Source: Drosophila miranda (Eukaryota > Arthropoda > Insecta > Diptera > Drosophilidae). Taken from it: DNA of 64,000 nt. Made by a program: the position numbers and the translations under genes. This document shows, piece after piece, positions 36,355 to 48,128 of this stretch. The stretch spans positions 9,840,001 through 9,904,000 of the forward strand of contig NC_046676.1 of NCBI RefSeq assembly GCF_003369915.1. The letters run 5' to 3'. The notes beneath the pieces were generated by a model. It ran no database searches, was not told the DNA's origin, and saw only the letters and a program-made list of their open reading frames with translations. The first letter of the stretch is position 1; every line of letters begins with the position of its first letter.

Positions 36355-37428
36355 ATGTCGGCGGTGGCCTATGAGCTGCTGTCCACAACGGCGGTGATCA
36401 GCACCGTATTTCAGTTTCTGTCCGGCGCGTAAGTATTTCCAATTTATGTATATGTTTTTGAAGCAATTAGAACTAACGATTTGTTTTCATGTAGCATGAT
36501 ATGCCGCAAGTACATACAGAAGAAGAGCACTGGCGACTCTTCCGGAGTTCCATTCATTTGCGGCTTCTTATCGTAAGTATAAACTGTCGACGTTGCCGTT
36601 GCCGGCCACATGGCTCGACATCCTATGATAAATTTGAATTGGTTGCGGTTGTCGTTGTCGGGCAAGAGTTGATTGTGTTCGTGGAACACGTCAAGAGATA
36701 CATTGTCTACAGGGTTGGATGCACCTGATGAACGCTTTCACGCCTTTAAAAATTTAAATAAATGCCATTTGTTTTAACAGCTGTAGCTTTTGGCTGCGTT
36801 ACGGCGTGCTAACCGAAGAGCAGAGCATTGTTTTGGTCAACATAATTGGATCAACACTCTTTCTGATATACACGCTGATCTACTATGTCTTCACTGTGAA
36901 CAAACGTGCCTTCGTTAGGCAATTTGCATTCGTTCTTGCCGTACTGATTGCAGTCGTCGTATATACCAATCGTCTGGAAGACCAGCGCGACGAAATGATA
37001 CGCATTACAGGTATAAAAGGTATCCGAACCTATGATTACATTAATCAAATACAATTTTTCTTTTTCAGGAATTTTCTGCTGTATTGTCACCGTGTGTTTC
37101 TTTGCTGCCCCCCTGGCCACTCTGCTGCACGTCATTCGGGCGAAAAACTCTGAGAGCCTACCACTGCCCCTTATAGCCACATCCTTCTTGGTCAGCCTGC
37201 AGTGGCTAATCTACGGCATTCTCATATCGGACTCGTTTATCCAGGTGCCTATTTTCGCATGATTCCCCAGACATATATTATGAACTGCAAACATCTACTT
37301 TATTTTAGATACCCAACTTTCTCGGCTGCCTCTTGTCCATGCTGCAGCTGAGTCTGTTCGTGGTGTACCCGCCACGCAGCTACTCTGGGCAGGGCTATAA
37401 GCTAGTCGAGCAGGCTGTGCCATTTTAG
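36355..37428 (+). CDS. slv: SWEET sugar transporter (saliva)
   Basis: Five coding exons join in frame: 36355-36428, 36495-36572, 36781-37010, 37069-37244 and 37309-37428, giving 225 residues. The protein has the seven-helix MtN3/saliva fold, two three-helix repeats around a linker helix. The family marks are [20 protein letters not shown] in the first repeat and [20 protein letters not shown] in the second, with the conserved Pro and Trp residues lining the sugar path. SWEET proteins let sugars cross membranes down their gradient. Insects generally have a single gene, and this one is named for salivary-gland expression. The start at aacaATG is in standard context and gives the usual length. 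Introns are short (52-208 bp) with consensus ends. It lies just upstream of Vps28 in the same direction. From memory slv, Vps28 and lig are neighbours in D. melanogaster too. Confidence 0.96.
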
Positions 37429-37699
37429 AGACTAAGTGGATGTGGGTTATATGGAAATGCGGCTCTGGCATAAGAGCACGTCTCATGCAGGATATACATA
37501 TGTATGTATATTTTAATATACGGGAAGTATAGCGGGGCGGATATGCTGCTTGCTTATTTACTATAGACATATGTACGTAATAGTGATTGTATATTTTAAA
37601 GTATTTATTAAATTATTTTTCTCAAAAGTGTGTACTTACATCACTATGCTGATCTTTGGCGCCCATCAGGATTTATCCTGTACATGTCCTTGCTTAAAG

Positions 37700-37705
37700 A
37701 ATAAA
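37700..37705 (+). terminator. slv: slv poly(A) signal
   Basis: AATAAA lies about 270 bp past the slv stop codon. An earlier ATTAAA-like stretch near 37607 could be used instead. Confidence 0.5.
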
Positions 37706-38817
37706 ACGCTGTAATGTTTTCGAAAAAAGTTATATATGTATGTGTTATAGAGCAATCTAATTTAACAACTTGATTGTAAGTTGATTCCCCGAACATTGTC
37801 CTTGAAGGAAATCTGACTCCAAGCGATCATCAATCTTGGTTCAAGCGATCTCCCGATTACAAGGAGGCGTGACACGCCCAGATCGGACAAGAAAAAGCGG
37901 GGCTATAGCGATATAATTAATAATTAGTTCATGAAATTGCCGACGATCGGTCGGAGCGCCGGTATCCAGACAGCCGGAATGTGTGCAATCAGTAATATAA
38001 TATAATAATATATAATATACTTTAAAACACATACGCCATTCACCGAAAAATATGTATGTAAATACAGGCAGAAATCCATGTGTAAAAAATCAACCCACTA
38101 TAGCCATAATTTTTTTACTAACTGAACTATTTTGCGCTTCCGAAACATACGACGATCGGCTAATTTTTCAACCATAATATTGATGGTACTATAGCACTAT
38201 CGTTTCTTTTACCAACTCTATGAGGAATTATTATTATTATAATAATAATTAATAATATATATATTATATTATATATAATATTATAATAATATATATATTA
38301 CTATTATTATTATTAATTTTTATTATTATTATTATTTTCGCTCTCAAATCGTGCTTACGTGCATAATTTATTCCAATGGATTGCATTTAAATCCTTGTCG
38401 CGCATTTCAAACAATTTCTATTTGGCGCGCACCACTCGTCTCTTTTTGTTCTCTTCAAATCGGTTAAGGCTCTAAGAAAATTTTGTGGGCGAGGACGATT
38501 AACCCATTGTAGGCCGAGGGGGTATTTTAATATTCCACCGAAAATAATGAAAATTAAATCATGTTAGCGCAGCTCAGATGAAAGAAATCGTGATTTTTTT
38601 AAGTTCAGAAGAAAGATGGCATGGATCTACAAGAAGAATTTACCATCAGTAACATTTTCCGCCATTTACCTCAAGTCGTTGAACTGTTTAAATATAGGGG
38701 GGTTATGTGGGCTATACCGATTGTCGATTTATTATCGACTAATCGTATGACGAATCACCGTGTTCTTTTGTTGAAATATCCGTATTTAATATTAAAATTC
38801 GAATCTCGCCATTCAAA
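37706..38817. other. Spacer and 5' leader between slv and Vps28
   Basis: AT-rich DNA without a gene. The right end must hold the Vps28 promoter. GTCGAT and ATCGAC motifs near 38722-38743 resemble half DRE sites about 85 bp before the Vps28 ATG. Confidence 0.45.
38227..38337. repeat. ATT/AAT trinucleotide and AT repeat, self-complementary
   Basis: About 110 bases consist only of short (TTA)n, (ATA)n and (TA)n blocks with almost no G or C. The blocks are arranged so that the left and right halves are largely reverse complements. Such sequence can extrude as a cruciform and is mutable. Confidence 0.85.
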
Positions 38818-39453
38818 ATGATGCAGGAACAAAGTCCTGACCTGTACGAGGAGGTGAAGCTCCATCGCAATGCCCGCGAGCGTGAGAGGTACGACAACAT
38901 GGCGGATTTGTACGCCATTATAAACACAATCCAGCAGCTGGAGAAGGCCTACATTCGGGACTGCATTACACCGCAGGAGTACACGGCTGCGTGCTCCAAG
39001 TACTTGGTACAGTACAAGATTGCCTTCAAGCAGGTGCAGTGCGACGAGTTCCCCACAGTGGAGACGTTCGTCAAGAAGTTCCGTCTGGACTGCCCAGCAG
39101 CGCTGGAGCGCATTCGGGAGGATCGCCCCATCACCATACGCGACGACAAGGGAAACACATCCAAGTGCATAGCCGAGATTGTCTCCCTGTTCATAACGAT
39201 TATGGACAAGCTGCGTCTACAGATCAACACCATGGACGCCCTGCAGCCCGATGTGAAGGACCTGGCTGACAACATGAATCGCCTGTCCCTTATTCCCGAA
39301 GACTTTGATGCTAAACAAAAGGTTGACAAGTGGCTGGGCAGCTTGAACGAAATGCAGGCATCGGATGAGCTGACCGAGGGTCAAGTGCGTCAGTTCCTTT
39401 TCGACTTGGAGTCGGCCTACGCGGACTTCAACAAACTGTTGCACAGCCAGTAG
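38818..39453 (+). CDS. Vps28: ESCRT-I subunit Vps28
   Basis: A single coding exon of 211 residues ([20 protein letters not shown]...). Vps28 is part of ESCRT-I with Tsg101/Vps23 and Vps37. It sorts ubiquitinated membrane proteins into multivesicular bodies and links ESCRT-I to ESCRT-II. The N-terminal core domain has [20 protein letters not shown] and [20 protein letters not shown], which pack in the ESCRT-I headpiece. The C-terminal four-helix bundle follows [15 protein letters not shown], with [20 protein letters not shown], the surface that binds ESCRT-II Vps36. Length equals the usual animal protein. The first of two adjacent Met codons is taken as start (context aaaATGATG); the second would shorten it by one residue. 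The gene converges with lig. Confidence 0.97.
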   Translation: MMQEQSPDLYEEVKLHRNARERERYDNMADLYAIINTIQQLEKAYIRDCITPQEYTAACSKYLVQYKIAFKQVQCDEFPTVETFVKKFRLDCPAALERIREDRPITIRDDKGNTSKCIAEIVSLFITIMDKLRLQINTMDALQPDVKDLADNMNRLSLIPEDFDAKQKVDKWLGSLNEMQASDELTEGQVRQFLFDLESAYADFNKLLHSQ

Positions 39454-39508
39454 TCGGGTCGTTAGCCATTGTTTGTTTCTTAGCCTAAAAATGTATCTCT
39501 AAACGTAA

Positions 39509-39550
39509 AATAAATTAATATTTTATATTCCACATTAAAACGTGTTTATT
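39509..39550. terminator. Convergent poly(A) signals of Vps28 (+) and lig (-)
   Basis: AATAAA on the plus strand at 39509-39514 lies 56 bp after the Vps28 stop. TTTATT at 39545-39550 is an AATAAA on the minus strand for lig. Cleavage normally falls 10-30 bp past a signal, so the two transcripts should meet or overlap by a few bases. Confidence 0.6.
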
Positions 39551-40645
39551 CGTGTATAAAAGCTCTGTGGTCTTTATTCCATTCCAGATAAACAAAAATG
39601 GGTAAAAGATTTGCATTTGTTTGGATTTAATCGTATCTTCTTTTTTGTATTTAGTTTAAATATTAAGGTTATAATTATACATATAAGTTTAAACCGATTA
39701 CAATAATTGTTGTTTGTTTTGTTTTCTTTCGCTTTATCTTTATCATCCACGTAATGTTTGTTGTTTTGTTTTAGTTCTCTTTAATATATATACTCGTAGT
39801 TTTTAATTTACTCTTCTGCTGTTCTGCTTTCTGTTCGGTTTCTGCTCTGTTCTGTTCTGTTTCCTCTTACGCACCTAATCTGTTACATCGCTTTACGCCT
39901 TTAATAATTAATAATTGTTACTCTTTATCTTTGTAGATTTATTTGTATGCAATGTGAAAATGGTACTTGGTATATTTATGCGGATGTTGCTGTATGTTTC
40001 TTGTTTGTTTGTTTGTATGTATGTATGTGGCATTCATGCGTGTACACGTCCGTGAGAGTAGCATCCTAGATGCACCTGTGCCACACATCCTCTCTCTGTG
40101 CTCCTGTTTAGGGTATGGTATGGGCGTTGGTTGGGGGCATGGGCATGCTGAAGGAGGAGGCGTGGCCTTTTTCGGTGCGCTCGTAGTAAAAACGTTTCTT
40201 ATTAAGTAAAGTATGATCGCTTATCTTCGTATATTAGATAGTCATCGTCCGATGAAGACGACGACTCCTCGCTCGCCTCTTCAACAGCGTGTGTTTGTGG
40301 TTGTGTGTGTGTGTGTTTGGGGTGTGGATTGGGCTTCTGTCTGCTAAGATTGTGACTGCTCCTCGAACAGCATTAATAAATGACTGGGCGTGGTGGCTGA
40401 TGCTGGGTCGTGGTTGTGTTGGCGTCGTCTGTGGCGACTCCAGTTGCGGCGGTGGCTTCTGTAGTGGTCACTATTTCTGCTGTCATTGTATTGGTTACGG
40501 ACAACGCTTCCGAATTGCTGATACTGTAGTTGTAGCTGTGATTGTTCTTGTAAATGTGTATGGGCGTGGTGCGGAGGCTATAAAATTCGCTCGCTAGGCA
40601 GGCGGCAGGCTGCAGAGCGATCTGCCAGATTGTGTTCTCCGGAAG

Positions 40646-43600
40646 CTAGTTCTGTCCGGTCCAGTACGAGGGCGAGTAGCCCTGCTTGCCGGCCGACTTA
40701 GACTGACTGCTCGACTGCTGGCGCTGCCCGGCGCTGTTCGAGTCCTGCAACAGAATGGGAGGATCAGTAATAAAGCAAAAAAAGCAACAGGTTTTCGATT
40801 CCCTGTTCCCAGAAGAACAGTGCTCCCTCTTCCGGTCTCCACTTAGCTTAGCCATCGATACACAATTGTTAACATACATATAGAGTACACATATAGTATA
40901 TCACTTATTTACACAGCAGATATGGTATGGTCATGAGAGATGATTCTGATTCTGATTAAAGTAGAGCCTTTCGATAACTGATTTCCTTTTGATTTCATTT
41001 TGAGTTTTCTCAGCTACGAGTTGGCGTCGTTTCTATGGAGGAGGATTCATGCAGACTACAGAATAAATGAGTCGATGTGGGTGGAGACAACAAGTCGATG
41101 GGATGGGATGGGATGGTATGGGATGGCACGGCATGTGGGGGTTAGATACGAGTTGTAGTGCGTGTTTACCAGAAATTAAGCAACTTTTACACATGATTTA
41201 CAACAAAGGAACTTACCCGGCGGGATGAGCTATGAATCCTGCCGTCCATCTAGTTGTCCCATAAAAAAATCAAAAGAAATTATAAAGAAAGGTCATACAA
41301 TATAACAATTTCATGCATTTTAGAATTCTCTTCTCACTCTCTCTGTCTCTGGCACTTGCTACCCAACAACCAACCCAATGGATGTGGCTGATGAGATATA
41401 CTCAATTCCGTGTTCTATGGAGTCTACACTCCTTTGAGACTAATACCGAGCAAAATTTCATCAAAATACAAAATACCAAAATCAGAAAATGCATGAAATG
41501 TGTTTGGGTTAGTCACGAATACGCGATTAGATTAAAGGAAAAGAAAGGAAAAATAAAAAACAACAAACGTTTGGTTAAGAAAATATAAAGAAAATGTTCA
41601 ATTTACACACACGTGGATGGATGCATAAAAGAATTACAAAATGATAGTGGGATTGGAGTAGTGAGTAATGTTGGTTAGTCTTTGGGCTTACAAAAGTGTT
41701 CAGTGTACGTTTATTTTGTTAGAGATTCTAGAGATTTAAAATTTCCTTCTTCCGTTCTACAGAGGGAAACGTGCGGAATAAAACTGCAAACTGTATGATG
41801 CAAACTAAAAATAAATATAAAACCAAAACCAAACCAAACCAATATTAAAGTGTCTACGAGAGAGTGCGTGTGTGCCGCCGAGAGAGTAACGTAAAGCGCA
41901 TATTTAATATTAACTCAAGCAAATGGATTGTTGATTGTGTTTGATTGATGGGCTGTATTTGGTCTAGAGCTCAATGGAGGCCCCCCTCTGACAGGTCAAG
42001 CAGTCGGCCATGAATGATATTCCGCAGACATGATCTTGAAGGCTGTCGGACAGCTCTGGCTGGCCCTCGTCCCCAACAATGAAGTTGATCTATGTGAGTG
42101 CCACCATCGTCATAGTGCGGATCCCTCCAAATCTCAAGGATGTGATTCTCGCAGCCTCCTCGTACCACAATCACTTCTTCCGTTTCTGACCCTACCTGGT
42201 GTATGGGCTGATGTATCATATTGTGGTGTCCGGCTGCTGGCATCGGCAAGTACATGCCGTACGGCTGGGCCGAGGTACCGCCCGCTGTCTGCGTGTTGGC
42301 CATGTTGAACGGTGGCGGTGTGCCCGAGTGGAAACTCTGCTTATCATACGACTGTAGGGGAAAATGGAGAATCGCAAACGGGTGTTAGAGCGACTAGGAT
42401 GACTGGCCAAGCTGTACGTACATTAACCTTGTTCAGCGCCACGTGGCCCTTGCCGTACATCGATGAGGTCAGGTCAGAGGCAGTGCCCGCCTGCGGCTGG
42501 TTGGAAACCGTCTGGGTTTTCGTTTGTTGATTCACGCTCGTCGAGTAGCCGCCCTTGCTGTAATCCTGTGTGGTCTGTGAGAGGGTGTCGTAGTTGGTTG
42601 AGCCGTAGCCCGCGCTGTACGATGGCTTCGGGAACTGTCCACCGGATGCCGTGTTTGCCGTCGGTATTTGTTGCTGTTCAAAAATAACATTGGATACATT
42701 AGGACATATATGGAGAAATATATTCAAGGTATTACTGGATAAATGGCAGGTGTGCCGTACTGGAAACCACCAGGCATCACATTGCCACCATAGAAATAGG
42801 CATAAGGAACATTCAGCATGGGTGCACTTGAGCCCGCCTGTTGAGACATTGTGCTAGACACCTGCAAGGCAAAGATATTGACCGACATTAAGCTACTATT
42901 CCCGCATTCGCGTCTAACTTGCGACAGAACTAAGGACTCACGTTGCTTACTGGACTGGAGTTATTGTCGGTGCGGGCAAAGCGTCCGTCAGTCATGGTTG
43001 AGTACGCCACAGATCCGAGATTGTCGCGTCCCGCTCCCAGGCTGGTTGGCGTGTAGTTCAGATCGTAATATCCCTGCTGCAATCGACACAAAACACACAC
43101 AAAATTAGCTGGCCGTCGAGGCTGAGTAGGAGAGTCGAGTCTATTTAAGGGGCCCGATGGCCGATGACGCGACGCAGCTTTACCAGACTTTTGTGCAATT
43201 GGATCAGGATCAAATCCGTGAAATCTGTATAGTTTGGCAAAGCTGTGTGCGGGTCGGACCGGCTCAAAGCGCATTTGAATGTAAATGGAAATGAAAAAAA
43301 AAAAATATGATGTGTTGTTAAATGCTTAAATTATTCATATGGAAAATATAAATATACATATATGAGAGAGCAGGTTAGGAGCGTGGAGTGGAGTGGCGAG
43401 AGGATGCGGTTGCGAGATTAGTAAGAAGAAAACAAAACCCAAATTAAAGCAATTAAATATTTTTACTTTATTTATTAAATTTTTTTTTTTTAATTTACAT
43501 GAGATTTTTTGTTCATTTTTGGCATGATTGATTTGATTGTTATGTGGAGTACGAGTAAAAAGCAAAGAAAATGGATGACAAGGAAGAACAAAAGCAAAAG

Positions 43601-46600
43601 AGCCAGGATTTTCTGGATTTATGAATATTTTTCCGAATGAGATAAGTTGGGAGATGAAGGGAGTGTGGAAGCGGATATGGTATGACAAATATTTAAATAA
43701 AGTGCAAAAGAAATCGTGATGATATATACACATTACACAGACAAAATAGACATAGACAATAGATATAGACACAGACATCGTTCAAATGCTACATGTTACA
43801 ATGCACACTGAGGAGAGGATCGGATCAGATCGGATCGGATCTGTTAGAAGTAGAACGAGAGCTAGAGCCGGAGCCAGAGCCCCTGCGGCTAGAGGCGAAG
43901 CTGCTGGGATGCGCGGGAGCCGTTTATCTTGATCATGAATATACAATACGATGAGTAGTAGTAGTAGTAGTAGTTCTTATTATATCGTACGAGTGGAGTG
44001 AATGGAATTTGGACTGTGGCTTATGCGGATGCGGATACGGATACGGATACAATTGATTGATTATTGATATTGATATTAGAGTCGATTCGATTCGATTCGA
44101 TGGATTGTTTACATTGGTTTGTTGTTGGTTTTGGTTTGGTTTTTGCTTTTGCTTTTCTCCATGAACTCACCACATGTGGCACTCTCTGTTGCATCATTTG
44201 TAATTCCTCGTAGGAATAAACTGGTTGCTGATAGTATGGCAATCCAGTCTGAATATATTGACTAACCATTTGGATGTTGGTGGGCACCAAGCCGCTGCCG
44301 CTGCCACCGCCACCACCACTACCAGCACCAGAACCAGCGCCGCCGCCACTGCCGGTGCTTGCGCCTCCGACGCCACCAGCTGTTGTGGCGCCACCGCCAA
44401 CGCCAACGCCGCTGCCGCTGCTGTTACTGCTGCTGCTATTCTTGTTGGTCAGCGAGGCCAGCACTGCTGCGGTGCCGGCAGCTGTTTGGGCAGCGACCGC
44501 CGCTCCTCCCACCGAGCCGGCATTGTTGTTGTTCACATTCACACCGACGCTGGACGCACTACCGCTGCCACCGGCCACGCCCACGCCGCCGCTACTTACG
44601 CCGCTCTGGCTAACGCCTCCTCCAGCCACATTGCCGCTGGTCACGCCCGCCGTCACGTTGCTGTTGGAGCTGCTGCCGCTCACATTGTTATCTGCGGAAG
44701 AACAAAACAAGAGAATACATCACGTGCTGCCGAGGGACAATCATCCCCACTGCCGTTGCACTCACTGTTCGACACAGACGCCTGGTTAACCCCTGGCTGC
44801 CCACTCACGGCTCCTGCCGCTCCGTTGCCCGTGCTGCCGCTGCTGCTACTCACGCCGCTGCTCGTCGACACACTGAAAACAGGCAATTCAAAAACAATGC
44901 ATTGATTAATCTGTGAACCGGGGAACTCCAAACGGCAACAGCTTGTTCTGTATCCTGTCGGGTTTTAGTAAGCGAACTGAGGATCACCAGCATGCGGGGA
45001 TGGGCAACATACCTGTCGTAGTGCGCGGCGCCGCTGGCTGTAGAGGCATCCTTGAGTTTGGCGCTGGTACCAAAGCTGGCGTACTGCGAAGACGCGTTGC
45101 TCGCGCTGCCAGCAAACCTGAATGGGCGATTGGCGATTGGGAGGAGTCGGGGCAGAACAAAACGAAGGAGCACGTGTTAAAATATTGGAGCAGGAGGGGG
45201 ATAGAGAGAGGAGAGCAGCATTCCCATACATACCCGCTACTGTTGCCATAGACACTCTGGCTGGACTGGTAAGCGCTTTGTGGCGTCGAGTATCCCGATG
45301 TGAGATACGCGGAGCTGGCATTACCGCTACAGCATTGGACACGGGGCAGGGCAGGCAATGGCGGGTTGAGGCAGGTATTAGCAAATGAACAAACAGTGAA
45401 CGTGTGTTAGGAGAAGAGAAAACAGAACAGAGCAACAGAACGGCATAAGTTGTTAGAAATCAACGGATGGCAACAAAGAAACCGACGGGGGCTGCTTACC
45501 TGGAGCTGTTCTGGCTGGCACTTCCGCCGACCGGAATGTTTTGCGTTGACGCTGACCCACTTCCGGGCACACCACTACCCACGGAAGGCTGCGTCCCGGC
45601 GACAGTCTGCTGCTGCTGGTAGGAGTTGACACTTGGCTGGTACGAGCCATACCCCTGCTGCTGGTAGCTGTTCGCCACCGACGACTGGACATTCGCATAG
45701 CTGGAGCTGCCGTAGCCCCCCTGCGCCGACGTCTGGTAGGCACTGTTCGCCTTACTGGCCGCACTGCTCTGGTACGCATTCTGATAGGCACTGCCCGCAC
45801 TGCTTGCCTGCCCGTACGGATCGTTCTTGGTCAGTTGATCCAGGGCATTGCTGGCGACAGTCGAGTTAGCACTCTGCTGCTGTTGCTGCGCCGTTGAACG
45901 GGCCGCATAGCCGGCAGCACTTAAGGCATCACCCTGTTAATAAAATGATTGCGGATTAGATGTTCCATGGGGTTCCATGGGCCCAAGGCGGGCATGACTC
46001 ACAATTTGAGAACTTTGCAGGCCCGCTGTCAGAGTCGACTGCTGCTGCTGCTGCTGCTGAGACTTGTTCTGATAGTCGTCCTGCTGCTGCTTCTGCTCGA
46101 CGCTCGCGTTGAACTTCTCTGGCATGGAGTCGAAGCTGTCGTCCGTGCCAAAGTCCAGAGCACCGAATTGCACATCCAGGTAGCCAATGTTGTTCAGGGC
46201 ATTGTCGCCGGGCATCTCTACCGCGGTCGCCGGGATCTTCGAGGGAGGCGGCAGCTTGACGCGTGCCCTCCTCACTTGCGTCTGCTGCTGCGACTGATCA
46301 CCAGCTGTCGAGCCAAACACATTCGCATACGTGCTGGGGTACGGGCTACCACCCACGCCCCCACCGCCACCCACGCTCGTACTCGTCTGGGAGTAGGCGG
46401 TGGCAGAGCTTGGGGCATATCCAGCTGGCGTTGGCTGCACGGCAGTGGATCCGGGACTGACGCCCTGGCTGGCCAGGGAGTTGAAATACTGAGATTGCTC
46501 CACCGAAAGGGTAGCCGACGGCTTTATGGGAGTCGTCTGCTGAAGCTGTTGCTGCTGCTGGGCCTGCTGCACTAACGTGGCTGCTGCCGAGGCGGCGCTT

Positions 46601-48100
46601 GTGAATGTGTCTGATGCGGCGGATACGAAGGATGATGAAGCGCTGCCCCCACCACCAGCGGCAGTGCCTCCGCCGCTGCTGTGCTGCGTGCCCTGCGACT
46701 GCATCTGGGGCGGTGGATTGCTGACCGCGGCGCTGTACTGGAGGAGCGGCGTGGTGGCCGAGCCCAACAGCACTGACGGCGGTGTTGCCGGCGGCCCACT
46801 GCTACCACTGTTGTCCTCGCCACTTGTTCCAGCTGCGACCGACGATACCAGAGCACCCAGATGAGATCCTTGGGCCAGGACACTGCTGCCCAGATGATGC
46901 TCCAGTCCTGGCGGGGCCGAAAGCTCGCCCCCAGATCCAGTACTTGATGCTGCACCGGCACCTCCTCCGCTGACCACGGTGGCGGCCGTCTGTGTGGACA
47001 GATTGCTGGTGGTGAACACTTTGCTGTCCTTGAGGGAGCCCTCGTACTCCTCGTTGTTCCAGTCGCCCCAGGAATCGTCGTGGCCAGGCTGCTGTTTCTC
47101 GGCATTCTGCGCAATGGTGTTGTCCCAGAGCTCCACCTCGTGGTGGTCCTCGTTGGCATTACTACTGCGTCCTGCTCCAAAGCCACCGCTGCCACTGGTG
47201 CGATCTCCGCGTGGGCCACTGCTACGACCTCCCATGCGACCTCCTCCGCGTCCAGAGCGTGAAACGAAGCCGCCTCCGCGTCCACCACCGCCTCCGGGCG
47301 CACTTCGTCCGCCGTTGCGCTGGCCGCGATAGTTGTCGTTTGCCCGGTCATCACCACGTTCGCCGCCGCGTTCCCCACCGCCGCCGCGAGATTCCCGAGT
47401 GTTGCGCTCGTTCTCGCGGGTCTCTCTGCCGCGCCCTGGAGCCAGAGAAAACAGCATTAAATCGGGGGATGCGTGCGAGGAAAGTGTAAGATATACTTAC
47501 ATCCACGGCTGTCAGTGCCGCCGCGTCCGCCGCCGCGGTTCGAGCTGCGGTTCCGGGTATTTTCGCGCTTGTCCGCATTTGCATTGCCATCGGCCCACTC
47601 ACCATCGCCAGCGGCACCATCGGCAGCAGTGCTTGCAGGCCTCTTCCGCTTCTTCTCGTACTTCGCAAAGGCGCCCTGCAAGGATTCAGATTCAGAGAGG
47701 GGATCTCTCCCATAGTGGCAGAATCGCTCACCTGAGGGAGCTCCTCGATCAAGAAGTTGGCTGCTGCTTCCAAGTCGTAGTCGCACTCGTTGAGGGCGCA
47801 ACACACCTCCTCCTCGGAACGTTGAGTCATGGTCAGTAAGAGGGTAACCTTTTCGTTGATCTGTGGATCCTCTGTGGTGCTGTTGGTAATCTGGGCGATG
47901 CGCAACTGTTCCGTGGTGGCCTTGGGCTGGGCCTTCTCTGGTTTATCTGTCTTATTAGCGTCGCCTTTCCTGTTCGCTGCTGCATGTGGGGCTGCATCGT
48001 GGGCCGTGCCCCCGCCAACATTGGCGGAATTTGACTTTTTCTGGCTGCGACTGCTGCCGCCTCCTCCGCCACCGCCGCCTGAACGAGTTTGTGTGCTCAT
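40646..48100 (-). CDS. lig: Lingerer (UBA/RGG RNA-granule protein, UBAP2L family)
   Basis: Fourteen coding exons on the minus strand join in frame to 1,345 residues: 48100-47732, 47675-47501, 47435-46003, 45933-45500, 45326-45234, 45117-45013, 44872-44766, 44691-44171, 43076-42942, 42861-42736, 42673-42422, 42351-42196, 41249-41217 and 40744-40646. The start is [12 protein letters not shown] domain lies at about residues 80-123 ([20 protein letters not shown] to NFLIEELPQ). An Arg/Gly-rich region follows, and the rest is Gln/Ser/Gly-rich and disordered. The conserved C-terminus reads [14 protein letters not shown]. Lig is cytoplasmic, binds RNA-granule proteins (FMR1, Caprin, Rasputin), restrains growth and is needed for normal male copulation. 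A 33-nt exon (41249-41217, [11 protein letters not shown]) is likely alternative. The exon-9 acceptor is a tandem CAGCAG. The 5' leader is spliced: an acceptor stands at 48129-48131. Low-complexity parts differ from the D. melanogaster protein, as expected. Confidence 0.95.
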
Positions 48101-48128
48101 CTCTATGTACACTGTATATACAAATTAG

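Noticed and set aside
44225-44905. A 226-codon plus-strand frame and others across the lig exons
   Set aside because: Antisense to the Ser/Gly/Ala-rich lig exons, whose splice structure is intact and in frame. The antisense product is poly-Ala/Thr without a domain.
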